Shown one piece after another: positions 8,303 through 16,917 of a DNA stretch of 64,000 bases. The stretch is from Metallosphaera hakonensis JCM 8857 = DSM 7519 (lineage in GTDB: Archaea > Thermoproteota > Thermoprotei_A > Sulfolobales > Sulfolobaceae): positions 1,550,001 through 1,614,000 of the forward strand of contig NZ_CP029287.2 of the NCBI RefSeq assembly GCF_003201675.2, read 5' to 3'. The number at the start of each line of letters is the position of its first letter. The stretch's first letter is position 1. The translations under genes and the position numbers were made by a program. The notes under the pieces were generated by a model. That model had not been told where the DNA came from and ran no database searches. It was given only the letters and a program-made list of their open reading frames with translations.

Positions 8303-9883
8303 TCATAAAATTAATCCGGGTGGGATGAATGAAAGTAAGAGGGTAATTATGGAGACAACGATATACAGCGGAGGGTTCAGCAAGGAGAATCTATAAATCT
8401 TTGAGTACAAGGCTGAGAGCACGAGACTGTATCCTAAGTTAATCAGATTGATTGTGGTTGTGGGGAAATTGGAGATAGCTGACATGGACGAAGTGGCGAA
8501 CCAAAAGAGAAATGGAGTTATGATCGCTAAACCTGTAAATGTTCTAAGTTCCCTTTGGATTTTCATTCTCGAAAGGATTATAGATTCCACTAAATCACTT
8601 AGCTCCTGTACAACCCTCACGCCTTCTATTCCTTTCTTATCTAATATGTTGAGTATTTCAAAGACTAATTTAATCTGATCGTTAGAGACGTCATCAGCTC
8701 TCATTTCTTCTCCTAGTGCAATTTTTTTCCTTATATTATTTATAACCTTAATCGTAACCTTCTCTAAGCCCACATTTCTCAGGTCAATTCTCTCCAATGA
8801 TGTTCTAATACTATATCCTATCTTAGCATAATCTGATATCTCTCTCAGTAATTTCGGTAGATCTCTGAGAATTTTATCTTGATTTATTTGATTAGAAAAA
8901 GATGGATATAGAGCAATCTGAATAGCTATCACTTCTAGAACTATCCTATACAATATATTCAAAGGAATAAAGAGAAGAATAAAGGATCCTAAAAGAGCAA
9001 TTGCCTGAACTCTACTAATCTTAATGTGATGACCTAGCTTAGGCTGTGAAGAGGATATCCAGAGATAGAGAGCCGGAGAAGTGATCAATGGGACTAAAAG
9101 AAGGACAGTGTTATTTCCCCCGCTTAGTCCTTGGAACCCTATTACAATTATAGGAACTAGAAGAAAAATGGAGAACATCACTTCTACGATCTCGGAGGAC
9201 CGGGCAACATATGATGTAAAGGACTCTCTCATGTTTTCCATCAGTCTGTTTAGCAGTTCAATGGATCGTTGACTAATAGATACTCCAGTGTACTGTGAGG
9301 AGATTGCAATTGAATATATCATAGATATTGCGTGACCCTGAATTATCTTAAGCCTATGTTGGATTGCGGTCATAAAGGACTCACCTAGAAACAGATTATA
9401 TTTTCTAATTGCATCAAATTCCTTTTTTAACTCTACAAAGTAACTTGATTGAAGAATATCATTGAAAGCATCTCCTAGTCCGCGTCCCAGTGTTGTGTTC
9501 AGATAAAGTATAATTGCGAAAGGTAAGATTTCCATATTTAATTTCGAGAGGTATTCTTGTTTTTTGATAATTGTGTATATAACAGGATAAAAGTAGATAA
9601 ATACTGCTAGAATTATTAATGGTAAAAAATAATACCCAAATAGAAGAATTGTTACGCCACATATAATCACTAGAAGGAGTAAGGGAAGCCAAATTTTTCT
9701 TGAGATTGCCTCGATCGTCTCTATGTCTCCACCATATATGTCAATACTGGACTTAATAGTGTGATAGAATAGTTTTAGTGAAGAGATTTTAGAAAGAAAT
9801 CCTATATTTCCTATGTAATTAAGTAAGGAAACAATGATATTAATCAATTTATCTAATGGGTTTTTAGATTGTAGCTGTTGCAT
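8303..9883 (-). CDS. upsF: UpsF, polytopic pilus assembly platform protein
   Basis: 526 aa with two T2SSF/TadC-like halves: membrane pairs near residues 68-108, 230-275 and 293-325, then a last hydrophobic group from about 445 to the C-terminus. The cytoplasmic loop around 330-430 has the helical region LLREISDYAKIGYSIRTSLE typical of the family. It anchors the assembly ATPase UpsE and supports pilin insertion into the filament. It overlaps the end of upsE by 20 nt. The length and gene order match the Sulfolobus UpsF membrane proteins. Confidence 0.88.
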   Translation of the reverse strand: MQQLQSKNPLDKLINIIVSLLNYIGNIGFLSKISSLKLFYHTIKSSIDIYGGDIETIEAISRKIWLPLLLLVIICGVTILLFGYYFLPLIILAVFIYFYPVIYTIIKKQEYLSKLNMEILPFAIILYLNTTLGRGLGDAFNDILQSSYFVELKKEFDAIRKYNLFLGESFMTAIQHRLKIIQGHAISMIYSIAISSQYTGVSISQRSIELLNRLMENMRESFTSYVARSSEIVEVMFSIFLLVPIIVIGFQGLSGGNNTVLLLVPLITSPALYLWISSSQPKLGHHIKISRVQAIALLGSFILLFIPLNILYRIVLEVIAIQIALYPSFSNQINQDKILRDLPKLLREISDYAKIGYSIRTSLERIDLRNVGLEKVTIKVINNIRKKIALGEEMRADDVSNDQIKLVFEILNILDKKGIEGVRVVQELSDLVESIILSRMKIQRELRTFTGLAIITPFLFWFATSSMSAISNFPTTTINLINLGYSLVLSALYSKIYRFSLLNPPLYIVVSIITLLLSFIPPGLIL

Positions 9884-11327
9884 ATATGCTCATTCCTCTA
9901 TAGAATTTCCCTATTTCCTCCTGTATGACTCCATTATCGACAATATTTGAATCTATTAGATTGGTTAGAAATTGCTTTCTTTTATTCAATTCGTTTAATA
10001 AGTCGCTTTCTCTATAACCATAGGTCGTTTGAATATATTTAAGCTTTTCAGATGTCTTTAATATTTTAGAGAAATCGTTGGGCTCATATCTTTTAGTCTT
10101 AAATGAATACCATAAAATTCTTTTAAATCTTATCTTACCGTTAGTTTTTTGAGTTTCGTAAATCGCGTTGATCGCCTTAATAACTTTACCATCAGAGAGC
10201 CTTCTGCCTACCAGGATAAATCCCCAAATACTATTTAGAAACATAATGGCTAACTCCTTCGGTAACAAACTCACTACTCTAGTAACGACATCGGAGGGTT
10301 TGCCTCCATGAAAGGTGCTAAAAGAACCATGACCTGACGATGAGGCATGAATCAAAGTTTCGATTTCTTTTCCCCTGACCTCTCCGATGATTAAATAATC
10401 TGGTCTATATCTTAGGGCGAGTCTAGATAAATCTCCAATTGAAACATCATAGGTCGAGGCTAGACTCTGCCTAGAGAAGAATCTTATCCAGTTTTTTCCA
10501 ATTAGATTTAGTTCTGGAGTGTCTTCTATACTCAAAATCTTTGAATCTGGGCTAGTAAAATTTAATAATGCGTTGAGCATAGTTGTTTTTCCTGATCCAG
10601 TAGATCCGACTATAAGGTAGAACGGTTTATACTCCATTAATAACCAAAGGTATGACGCCATTTCGACACTTAAGGAATTGGATTTTATTAGTTCTACTAG
10701 AGATATTGGGGAAACTGGAAATTTTCTGATGTCGAAAGTGGAACCTGGATTCGAGATTTCGTTCGATATGGTTGCGGCAACTCTATGTCCTTCAGGGAGA
10801 GAGAATTCAAGATAGGGTTTGGCTATACTTACAGATTTACTGGCTCTTGTAGCTAATTTCTCAATTATTTTGAGAATTTCTTCTTCCCTATTTATTACTA
10901 TGTTAGTATATAATCTTATATAATTGGAGTATTTCCTATGTATAACGGTGATCGGAAGTCCTGGCCCCATACACTCAATCTCCTCTATGTCTGGATCGGA
11001 GATAGGAACAGTTATTTCGTCATAAAGCAGTTTCTTTTTTAATTCATACATTGCCTTCTCAGTTAGGGAACGATCTAGATTTTTCTTTGTAATAATTTCA
11101 ATTAATTTAGATTCTGCTTCTGTTGTTGTCTTGGAGCTGAAATAAACCTCGTCAAGAATAGAGTTTACTATGTTTTGCTCTGTATTATCAGACTTTTTCT
11201 TTTCTACTATATAAAGTCCCCTTCCATCATCGTCGATAATCGAAACCTTATTTCCGAGAATTGAGTATTCTTCAAGTATCCGTCTACCCATGTTGTTCGC
11301 CAAGACCGAATTAAAAAAAGAGGTCAC
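9864..11327 (-). CDS. upsE: UpsE, secretion/assembly ATPase of the Ups pilus
   Basis: A 487-aa GspE/TadA-type hexameric ATPase. Walker A is VGSTGSGKTT near residue 235. The Asp-box region SIEDTPELNL follows near 270, Walker B is YLIIGEVRG near 313, and the His-box ASSSGHGSFSTFHGG is near 327. It powers pilus assembly at the cytoplasmic face together with UpsF. The ATG lies in a 4-nt overlap with the upsX stop. All catalytic motifs are intact. Deletion of the homologue in S. acidocaldarius is known to abolish UV-induced pili and aggregation. Confidence 0.92.
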   Translation of the reverse strand: MTSFFNSVLANNMGRRILEEYSILGNKVSIIDDDGRGLYIVEKKKSDNTEQNIVNSILDEVYFSSKTTTEAESKLIEIITKKNLDRSLTEKAMYELKKKLLYDEITVPISDPDIEEIECMGPGLPITVIHRKYSNYIRLYTNIVINREEEILKIIEKLATRASKSVSIAKPYLEFSLPEGHRVAATISNEISNPGSTFDIRKFPVSPISLVELIKSNSLSVEMASYLWLLMEYKPFYLIVGSTGSGKTTMLNALLNFTSPDSKILSIEDTPELNLIGKNWIRFFSRQSLASTYDVSIGDLSRLALRYRPDYLIIGEVRGKEIETLIHASSSGHGSFSTFHGGKPSDVVTRVVSLLPKELAIMFLNSIWGFILVGRRLSDGKVIKAINAIYETQKTNGKIRFKRILWYSFKTKRYEPNDFSKILKTSEKLKYIQTTYGYRESDLLNELNKRKQFLTNLIDSNIVDNGVIQEEIGKFYRGMSIYATATI

Positions 11328-13288
11328 GGTACACCGGCAGTTTCAGTTAACTCTTGCAAAGTTAATGCAGATCTAACTGCAGTCATCAAACTCAAAGTAA
11401 CCGAGTTTATTATAAAACGTTTTTCTATGACTAAATTTCCTAGTATAATTTTCATGATGATGGTATTATAGGCTGGATCGAGGGGGAAGAAAACATGAGC
11501 CTTAAAGCCAGTATACACATAAGTGGAGTAGTAAATTTGAATAATTGTATCTACATTTAAAATTGGAATTATATGAAGGTAATTTCCCTCTATCCAAATC
11601 TTGGGCATCTGTATCATTGAATCTTTAATATTAATTTCTATAAAGGGATTAGATTGTTCCACTATTTTTATATTAATATTTCCAGTTTTACTGCTTTCTC
11701 CCTGATTATAAGACTTAATCAAAATTTTTTGGTTATATGTAGGATGAATTCCAATATCATCCCAAAAGAATAACTCATTCTCATATCTCTTAATTTCAGC
11801 GATAATGTTTCCCTTATTAACAACAATCTTCCTCATATTAAGGGGCTTTTTAACTTTAACTATAGGAATTATGCAACTAACACTTGAAATTACTATGTCC
11901 TTGAACAGTAATTCTAGCTTTAGTTCAACTATTTTAGATTTAATCCATCTTATTTCCATTGGAATCTTAATATTCCCATCTTTATCGAGCTTTATTATCT
12001 TAGTAACTGAACCTAAAGATATTCTCAATCTTATTTCAGAATCAACTCTTCTGGACAACCTTAATTTTCCGATAAGAATTGAATTACCATCTCCTTCCTT
12101 TACCTTTCCATTGTTTTCTGCGAGAAACAGCTTGCCTGTGAAGTCTATGTTTATGGGGGGTGAGTTAGTCTTGAAACTTATTGGAGCTTCAATGAAATCC
12201 GACGATAGAGTTATCCCCTCACTATCATTAGATCCTAGATATTCAATCCTTTCATGAATGGCCGAATTTATTTCCTTATTTAAGGTAACCAATAGATCTC
12301 CTTTGGTTAAAGAGTAACCCAAAGGGTATCTAATCAATAGTTTTCCCTCAGAATCGTGGGAAACTAGAACTTCCTGAGTGTTAACTAGGTCAATTACGAT
12401 CACCTTATTATTTGCCAGTAGAACGGCTTTTTTTCTATCTAAGCCAGTTATACTTTCTTTCAACGAGAAAACAGGACTCAGGGTACGGTCTAAAATTATA
12501 GATTTTCTTGGATAAGCTAGAGCTATGAAGGAATCGCTTCCGTCACTCTTTAACGGGTCGATTTTACCTAGATCTTTCCATACTCCTTGAAAATAATATC
12601 TTGCGACACCATCACAACTTCCCAATATCCAACCTTGCCCTTTAGAAATTAAATCGAAATTTTCATTACATAGACCTATTATCCTTTCATTGAATATTAC
12701 CTTATTTTGAAGATCCTGATATATTAATTCATTTTTTTCTAAATTAGCTATAATTCCTCTCACGTCTAATGTTTTCTTGGAGCCATCCCATGTAAGAACA
12801 TCTGTAGATTCATCCTTAACAAGCGAGATTCCAAGTTTTGTGATTCCAATTTTCTTAACATCATCAAATATATATTCCTTATTTCTATAAAAAAGCACTG
12901 TCTTAGAATTTTCCTTTAGGAAAGCTACATTTAATCGTTTTCCGAAAAAGGAAAATTGCTCTCCTTCATATATGTACTTATCCTTAACTCCAAGGATTGG
13001 TCTAATTTCGTCATGAACACTTACGAAATTGATTAACCAGGCCCTTTGACATTCGTCCTCTAAACATTTATGTATATTCTCCTTTCCATCGATTACCTCA
13101 ACGAGAGCATTTCCTCTTTGATATCTCCAGATATCCCCCTTGATGCTGAAACTAGGATAAAGCTGTATGTCTGGCTGCGTTATTGCCGATGTAATTAAAG
13201 AAAAATTACTGTCTTTTTTAAATATCATTCCTTCAATTTCAAAGGGAAGATCTATCTGGTGGATCTCCTCCACTCTGGGTAATTTCAC
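11324..13288 (-). CDS. upsX: UpsX, first gene of the ups operon, function unknown
   Basis: 654 aa without signal peptide or membrane segment. It is predicted to be largely beta-structured, with many short repeats of the form V-x-x-x-D-G and L-I-L/V strands in its first 450 residues, suggestive of a beta-propeller or beta-sandwich. UpsX has no assigned biochemical role. The first GTG (13288) lies only about 21 nt from the TATA-like ATATTTAAC; the in-frame GTG at 13273 would fit that TATA better. The gene begins 17 nt after the cbiE stop. Base composition looks AT-richer than in the neighbouring cobN region. Confidence 0.82.
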   Translation of the reverse strand: MKLPRVEEIHQIDLPFEIEGMIFKKDSNFSLITSAITQPDIQLYPSFSIKGDIWRYQRGNALVEVIDGKENIHKCLEDECQRAWLINFVSVHDEIRPILGVKDKYIYEGEQFSFFGKRLNVAFLKENSKTVLFYRNKEYIFDDVKKIGITKLGISLVKDESTDVLTWDGSKKTLDVRGIIANLEKNELIYQDLQNKVIFNERIIGLCNENFDLISKGQGWILGSCDGVARYYFQGVWKDLGKIDPLKSDGSDSFIALAYPRKSIILDRTLSPVFSLKESITGLDRKKAVLLANNKVIVIDLVNTQEVLVSHDSEGKLLIRYPLGYSLTKGDLLVTLNKEINSAIHERIEYLGSNDSEGITLSSDFIEAPISFKTNSPPINIDFTGKLFLAENNGKVKEGDGNSILIGKLRLSRRVDSEIRLRISLGSVTKIIKLDKDGNIKIPMEIRWIKSKIVELKLELLFKDIVISSVSCIIPIVKVKKPLNMRKIVVNKGNIIAEIKRYENELFFWDDIGIHPTYNQKILIKSYNQGESSKTGNINIKIVEQSNPFIEINIKDSMIQMPKIWIEGNYLHIIPILNVDTIIQIYYSTYVYTGFKAHVFFPLDPAYNTIIMKIILGNLVIEKRFIINSVTLSLMTAVRSALTLQELTETAGVP

Positions 13289-13304
13289 GACACGGGCTAT
13301 CTAT

Positions 13305-13332
13305 GTTAAATATGAGGGGGTTTAATGAAAAT
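13305..13332 (-). promoter_or_regulatory. Candidate UV-responsive promoter of the ups operon inside the cbiE 3' end
   Basis: On the minus strand ATTTTC (13327-13332) matches the ANTTTC motif reported for UV-induced Sulfolobales promoters. It is followed directly by ATTAAAC and, 14 nt further on, by ATATTTAAC (13305-13313). Either could act as the TATA box. The hexamer lies within the last codons of cbiE, so ups could be switched on independently while still being read from the cbi transcript. Confidence 0.45.
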
Positions 13333-13944
13333 AACTTTCAATCCATTATCGTCTATGTTCATCAGATCCATAATGCTCCCTCTATAAATTCTTTGACTCT
13401 CTAGAGTTAAATCCAGGCAAACGCTCATCTCCACTGTTGAACCGATATAACTCATTAGTTTTCTCGCCGTCTGGCCTACATTGAGATTAGGCTCAGGTAA
13501 AATGAAAACACCAAGACCTATCTCCAAAGCGAGTTTAATTTTATCATAATTTTTACCATATCTTGTTGAGAGTAGTACACTATCAATAAGCGGCTCATGG
13601 ATAAGGGAGGCGCATCTTTGAATAGAACTTATACCTGGCTCTATTTGGGAATTCGAAAAGAATTTTCCTAACCCAGCAATCATTGGATCCCCTGTTGATA
13701 GTAGATATGTTCCCTCTTCATCTCCCACAGACTTGATCATAGCGTAAAATTTTTCGTTCTCGTCCAGTTCGATAAGTTCGGCCCTCGTGTAAGGCCTTAT
13801 CATTCTAAGTATTCTTTCAGTTGCAATAACTTTTTTGGCGGTTGCTAATTCTTTGACTAACTTAAGCGTTAAATACTCTGGATTCCCTGGGCCAGCACCG
13901 AAGATCTTAGGCCAAGAATTTGAATGCCTCCTCAGATTTCCCAA
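13306..13944 (-). CDS. cbiE: CbiE, cobalt-precorrin C5-methyltransferase
   Basis: 212 aa of the tetrapyrrole methylase fold. The start region IFGAGPGNPEYLTLK carries the SAM-binding GxGxGxxxxLT motif, and LLSTGDPMIAGLG near residue 82 is the second family motif. CbiE methylates C5 of cobalt-precorrin-7-type intermediates; its usual fusion partner CbiT is encoded separately 6 kb downstream, after the ups genes. The gene overlaps cbiD by 38 nt. There is no obvious downstream start codon that would keep the SAM motif, so the long overlap is probably real. Confidence 0.82.
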   Translation of the reverse strand: MGNLRRHSNSWPKIFGAGPGNPEYLTLKLVKELATAKKVIATERILRMIRPYTRAELIELDENEKFYAMIKSVGDEEGTYLLSTGDPMIAGLGKFFSNSQIEPGISSIQRCASLIHEPLIDSVLLSTRYGKNYDKIKLALEIGLGVFILPEPNLNVGQTARKLMSYIGSTVEMSVCLDLTLESQRIYRGSIMDLMNIDDNGLKVIFIKPPHI

Positions 13945-15055
13945 CTATTTCACCTTCCATGTCTACTAAAATACAATGTACTTTTGCTTTACCTTCAATC
14001 AAATTTGTAGAATTTTCTACAATTCTATTGGCAATATCATTAAAGATGACATCAGCCTTGTAATGCCTTAATATGTTTAAGGCATCATCCGTGGTTTTAG
14101 CATTTAGTATCCTCTTTAGATCCTCATGAGAAACACCGTGTTTTGCAGCATATGCAGTTATGATTTCTAACCGACCGTCTCCGTATTTATAATGGGTATT
14201 CCATATTCCGATTGCGCTTTTTATCAACTTCCCCATATGACCATATAACAATATCTCCCTGAAGCCCCTCTTAGCTGCCGCCTTTAACATGCCTCCAGTG
14301 AAAATGGCCATCTGAACTATGGATCTCTCATCTACCCTCAACTTCCTTCTTGCACTAGTCTCTCCTATATTTCCTGGGACTAATACGACGTAATCCAAAC
14401 CATAATTTCGAGCTACGTCCAACTGTTCCACCATAGATGCGAACCATGAAATTAAACTCATTGGCTTTACAATTCCGCTTGTACCTAGAATGGAAACCCC
14501 ACCCTCAATCCCAAGTTTTGGGTTAAATGTCTTCCTCGATATACTATCCCCTCTAGGTATGATTACCTCTATCTCTGCTCCAAATTTCTCCCCCAGGACT
14601 TCCTTAAGGTTATCAATAAGTTGCTTTCGCGGTACAGGATTTATTGCTGGCTCTCCTGGCTTTACCGGTAAGCCCTTATTTATAACTAAACCTAAACCTC
14701 GAATCGCCTTTAACGTAATGAAACCTATATCATTGTTCAATCTCATTCTGACAATAATTTCCATACCATTGGTATCATCTGGGTCATCCCCTCCGTTTTT
14801 CGTTACCGATGATTCGCACCACTCTCCATCAACTTTTACGTAGTTTAGAGGAATCTCCAGTCTCAGGCCAATTGGAGTAGACACTACTACTGCGTCTTTC
14901 ATTTCTCCCTTAAGCGCATGGGCACACCCCTTCGAAGCAGCGGATAAGGCAGTGCCGGTAGTAAAACCCATTTTTAGTACCTTTCTTTTGGCAGATTTAG
15001 CATTGGATAGAGAAGGCGATACAGGCTGATAATCTAGTGGTATCCTTACGCTCAA
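13907..15055 (-). CDS. cbiD: CbiD, cobalt-precorrin-5B C1-methyltransferase
   Basis: 382 aa. MGFTTGTALSAASKGCAHAL near residue 29 is the conserved N-terminal CbiD motif (G-F/Y-TTGT). GGVSILGTSGIVKPMS near 195 and the glycine-rich stretch around VLVPGNIGE near 235 also match the family. CbiD acts in the anaerobic (early cobalt insertion) corrin route after CbiG opens the ring. The start is a TTG at 15055, which overlaps the stop of the preceding methyltransferase gene (TTGA). The first 25 residues are poorly conserved, so the start is uncertain. Confidence 0.88.
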   Translation of the reverse strand: MSVRIPLDYQPVSPSLSNAKSAKRKVLKMGFTTGTALSAASKGCAHALKGEMKDAVVVSTPIGLRLEIPLNYVKVDGEWCESSVTKNGGDDPDDTNGMEIIVRMRLNNDIGFITLKAIRGLGLVINKGLPVKPGEPAINPVPRKQLIDNLKEVLGEKFGAEIEVIIPRGDSISRKTFNPKLGIEGGVSILGTSGIVKPMSLISWFASMVEQLDVARNYGLDYVVLVPGNIGETSARRKLRVDERSIVQMAIFTGGMLKAAAKRGFREILLYGHMGKLIKSAIGIWNTHYKYGDGRLEIITAYAAKHGVSHEDLKRILNAKTTDDALNILRHYKADVIFNDIANRIVENSTNLIEGKAKVHCILVDMEGEIVGKSEEAFKFLA

Positions 15056-16149
15056 AAGTCTTCACTCCCCCTAAAAGTTGCAATAAAGAAATCTTCCGTA
15101 TCATCAAGATAACTGAAGAATCTTATGAAACGAGAACTTACCCTATCCTGATGGGAAGAGCTGCGACCCTGAATCTCGGTGTCAATTAACCTGTTGGAGA
15201 ACTTCTCCAAGATCAATTCTCCCTCTTCTGGAAAAATAGAACAGACAGAATATACGCCTTTTTTAAAACGAAGTTTAAGCGCTTCGCTAAGCATTGATTC
15301 TTGAATTTTAGCGAAATGGAGAACCTTTTCAGGTGTACGAAGACTCAGAAGGATTGATGGATCCTTGGAAATCAATCCCGAGGTAGTACACGGAGCGTCT
15401 ACTAGGACCTTGTCGGCTCTAATAATGGAGTTCATCGTAGAATCCTGATTCACTATATCTACCCTCGTTAGATTTACTCCGTATTTTAGCAATAAATCTC
15501 TCTCCTTTGCAATTCGATCCTCGTCTAATTCAGCAAGCACTAGTTCCACGTCTCCCTCAGTAATTTCATAGATCAGTTCAGCTTTCAATCCAGGGGCTGA
15601 AGCCATCTCAAATATGAGGTCCCCTCTCTCTGGTTTTAATGCCTCAACAACAGCTACACTTGCCTTATCCTGTATTATTACTTTATATTCCTTGAATTCC
15701 TCTGTTTTTGTAATATTCCCTGAAATCACTTTATAGATATACTTGAAACTCGTATCTCTCTCAAAGATTATTCCTTTACTTTCTAGCGATTTAAGTACCT
15801 TATCTTCATCGCCTTTAATCCTGTTTATTCTAAACCATTGGGCAGTCCCTGATCTTAGAGCTGTAACGTAACTTTCAAAATTAACTAAGTTTCGAAGTCT
15901 TCTCTCCATCCAACCTGGTAATGTGACTTCTGCACCCTCCTTTAGAAACGAAATTACCTTTTTCTTACGTGAACGTCCCTTGAGACCATAATAAGCAAGA
16001 ACTAATTTCCTAGATAGTTCGAAAAGTTCATCGTAGTTTGCATTTTTTATTTTTCTAAATTGTTTGGTCTTTTTGAATGAAATTGGAAGTGGTTGTCCCT
16101 TTTCTATGAAGTATAACACCGTTGATAGAAAATCCACTACGTCACTCAA
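15052..16149 (-). CDS. NOL1/NOP2/Sun-type m5C RNA methyltransferase
   Basis: 365 aa. The SAM-binding part begins near residue 180 (GDLIFEMASAPGLKAELI). KVLVDAPCTTSG near 250 (motif IV) and YSVCSIFPEEGE near 296 (motif VI) supply the two cysteines used by RsmB/NSUN enzymes that make 5-methylcytosine in rRNA or tRNA. The N-terminal 130 residues resemble an NusB/PUA-like RNA-binding region. The TTG start overlaps the cbiC stop by 8 nt. Placement between cbiC and cbiD shows co-transcription but no metabolic link; the RNA target is unknown. Confidence 0.8.
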   Translation of the reverse strand: MSDVVDFLSTVLYFIEKGQPLPISFKKTKQFRKIKNANYDELFELSRKLVLAYYGLKGRSRKKKVISFLKEGAEVTLPGWMERRLRNLVNFESYVTALRSGTAQWFRINRIKGDEDKVLKSLESKGIIFERDTSFKYIYKVISGNITKTEEFKEYKVIIQDKASVAVVEALKPERGDLIFEMASAPGLKAELIYEITEGDVELVLAELDEDRIAKERDLLLKYGVNLTRVDIVNQDSTMNSIIRADKVLVDAPCTTSGLISKDPSILLSLRTPEKVLHFAKIQESMLSEALKLRFKKGVYSVCSIFPEEGELILEKFSNRLIDTEIQGRSSSHQDRVSSRFIRFFSYLDDTEDFFIATFRGSEDF

Positions 16150-16705
16150 TTTCCATCAGGGCTCTTGTAATGCTAACTCCCAGGGCTACTCCTCCCTTTA
16201 CACTTATATTAGTGATGAACTCGACCTTGCTTTGTCTCGCTAACCTCAACTTCGCACTAATAGCATTTACTAGACCTACTGGAACCCCTATAACCAATCC
16301 TGGCCTTGCACCTGAATCTATTAGGTCGAGGAGTTTTTCCAAGGCTAAGGGACTAGTCCCTATTAGCACCGCCCTACCATTAATCTCACTAGCCCAACCT
16401 TCTACAATATCTTGGGACATGTATCTATTATTTTTAACTATAGGTTCCTTATATATTCCTAAATTTCCCAGTGCTACTTTGGCCATTCTTGTATCCACTA
16501 GGATACCTTTTCTAATAAGTTTAGGACCCACAGTTAATGCCTCTTTTGAGAACCTCAAAGTTCCCACAAGATCTAGATCTCCTGTACTTCTGACTGCCCT
16601 AGATACTACCTTTGCCTCTCTCGGGTCTAAAAGGTCCAATACCTCACCTAGAACGCTTCTAACTCTTCGTTCTCCCTCAATGGCGATATTATCCATGTCA
16701 GTCAT
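16142..16705 (-). CDS. cbiC: CbiC-family cobalt-precorrin-8 methylmutase with substituted His
   Basis: 187 aa. The order VVSRAVRSTGDLDLVGTLRFS (split: VVSRAVRSTGD near residue 38, LRFSKEAL near 50) and VDTRMAKVALGN near 70 fit CbiC/CobH. In characterised enzymes the first motif is RVIHATGD, and its histidine moves the C11 methyl to C12. Here the triplet is AGA, so the residue is Arg. GVPVGLVNAISAKLRL near 140 matches the substrate-binding C-terminus. It is the first gene of the cbiC-cbiD-cbiE run. Either another residue does the catalysis, or this is a divergent or inactive form. Confidence 0.78.
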   Translation of the reverse strand: MTDMDNIAIEGERRVRSVLGEVLDLLDPREAKVVSRAVRSTGDLDLVGTLRFSKEALTVGPKLIRKGILVDTRMAKVALGNLGIYKEPIVKNNRYMSQDIVEGWASEINGRAVLIGTSPLALEKLLDLIDSGARPGLVIGVPVGLVNAISAKLRLARQSKVEFITNISVKGGVALGVSITRALMEIE

Positions 16706-16736
16706 TACTAGATCATATCAAGGTTAATATGAGGCG

Positions 16737-16745
16737 ACTATAAAA
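16737..16745 (+). promoter_or_regulatory. TATA box of the 49-aa membrane protein gene
   Basis: CTATAAAAT is centred 27 nt upstream of the ATG at 16768, exactly the leaderless spacing. It also lies 32-40 nt upstream of the divergent cbiC start, so it may serve the other strand as well (TTTTATAG). Confidence 0.5.
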
Positions 16746-16767
16746 TGTGAACGCCACAATATCCTCA

Positions 16768-16917
16768 ATGAAAGACGAGTTTATCTTGCTTCTATTTATT
16801 GCCATTATTATATTTTTCAAGGATTCGTATCTAGTCGACCTGCTTTATTTACCTAGCATTTATTTCATTATAAAACTAATACGAATGGTAAGATCTTCTA
16901 AGATCTCTAAAGTATAG
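16768..16917 (+). CDS. Small 49-aa membrane protein
   Basis: The frame begins MKDEFILLLFIAIIIFFKDS and contains two hydrophobic stretches (residues 4-17 and about 22-36). It ends in a basic tail (KLIRMVRSSKISKV), so it would be a hairpin or single-span protein with a cytoplasmic positive end. The TATA box at 16737-16745 has ideal leaderless spacing to the ATG. The last 11 nt overlap the convergent gene at 16907. No family recognised; support is the promoter and composition. Confidence 0.5.
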   Translation: MKDEFILLLFIAIIIFFKDSYLVDLLYLPSIYFIIKLIRMVRSSKISKV

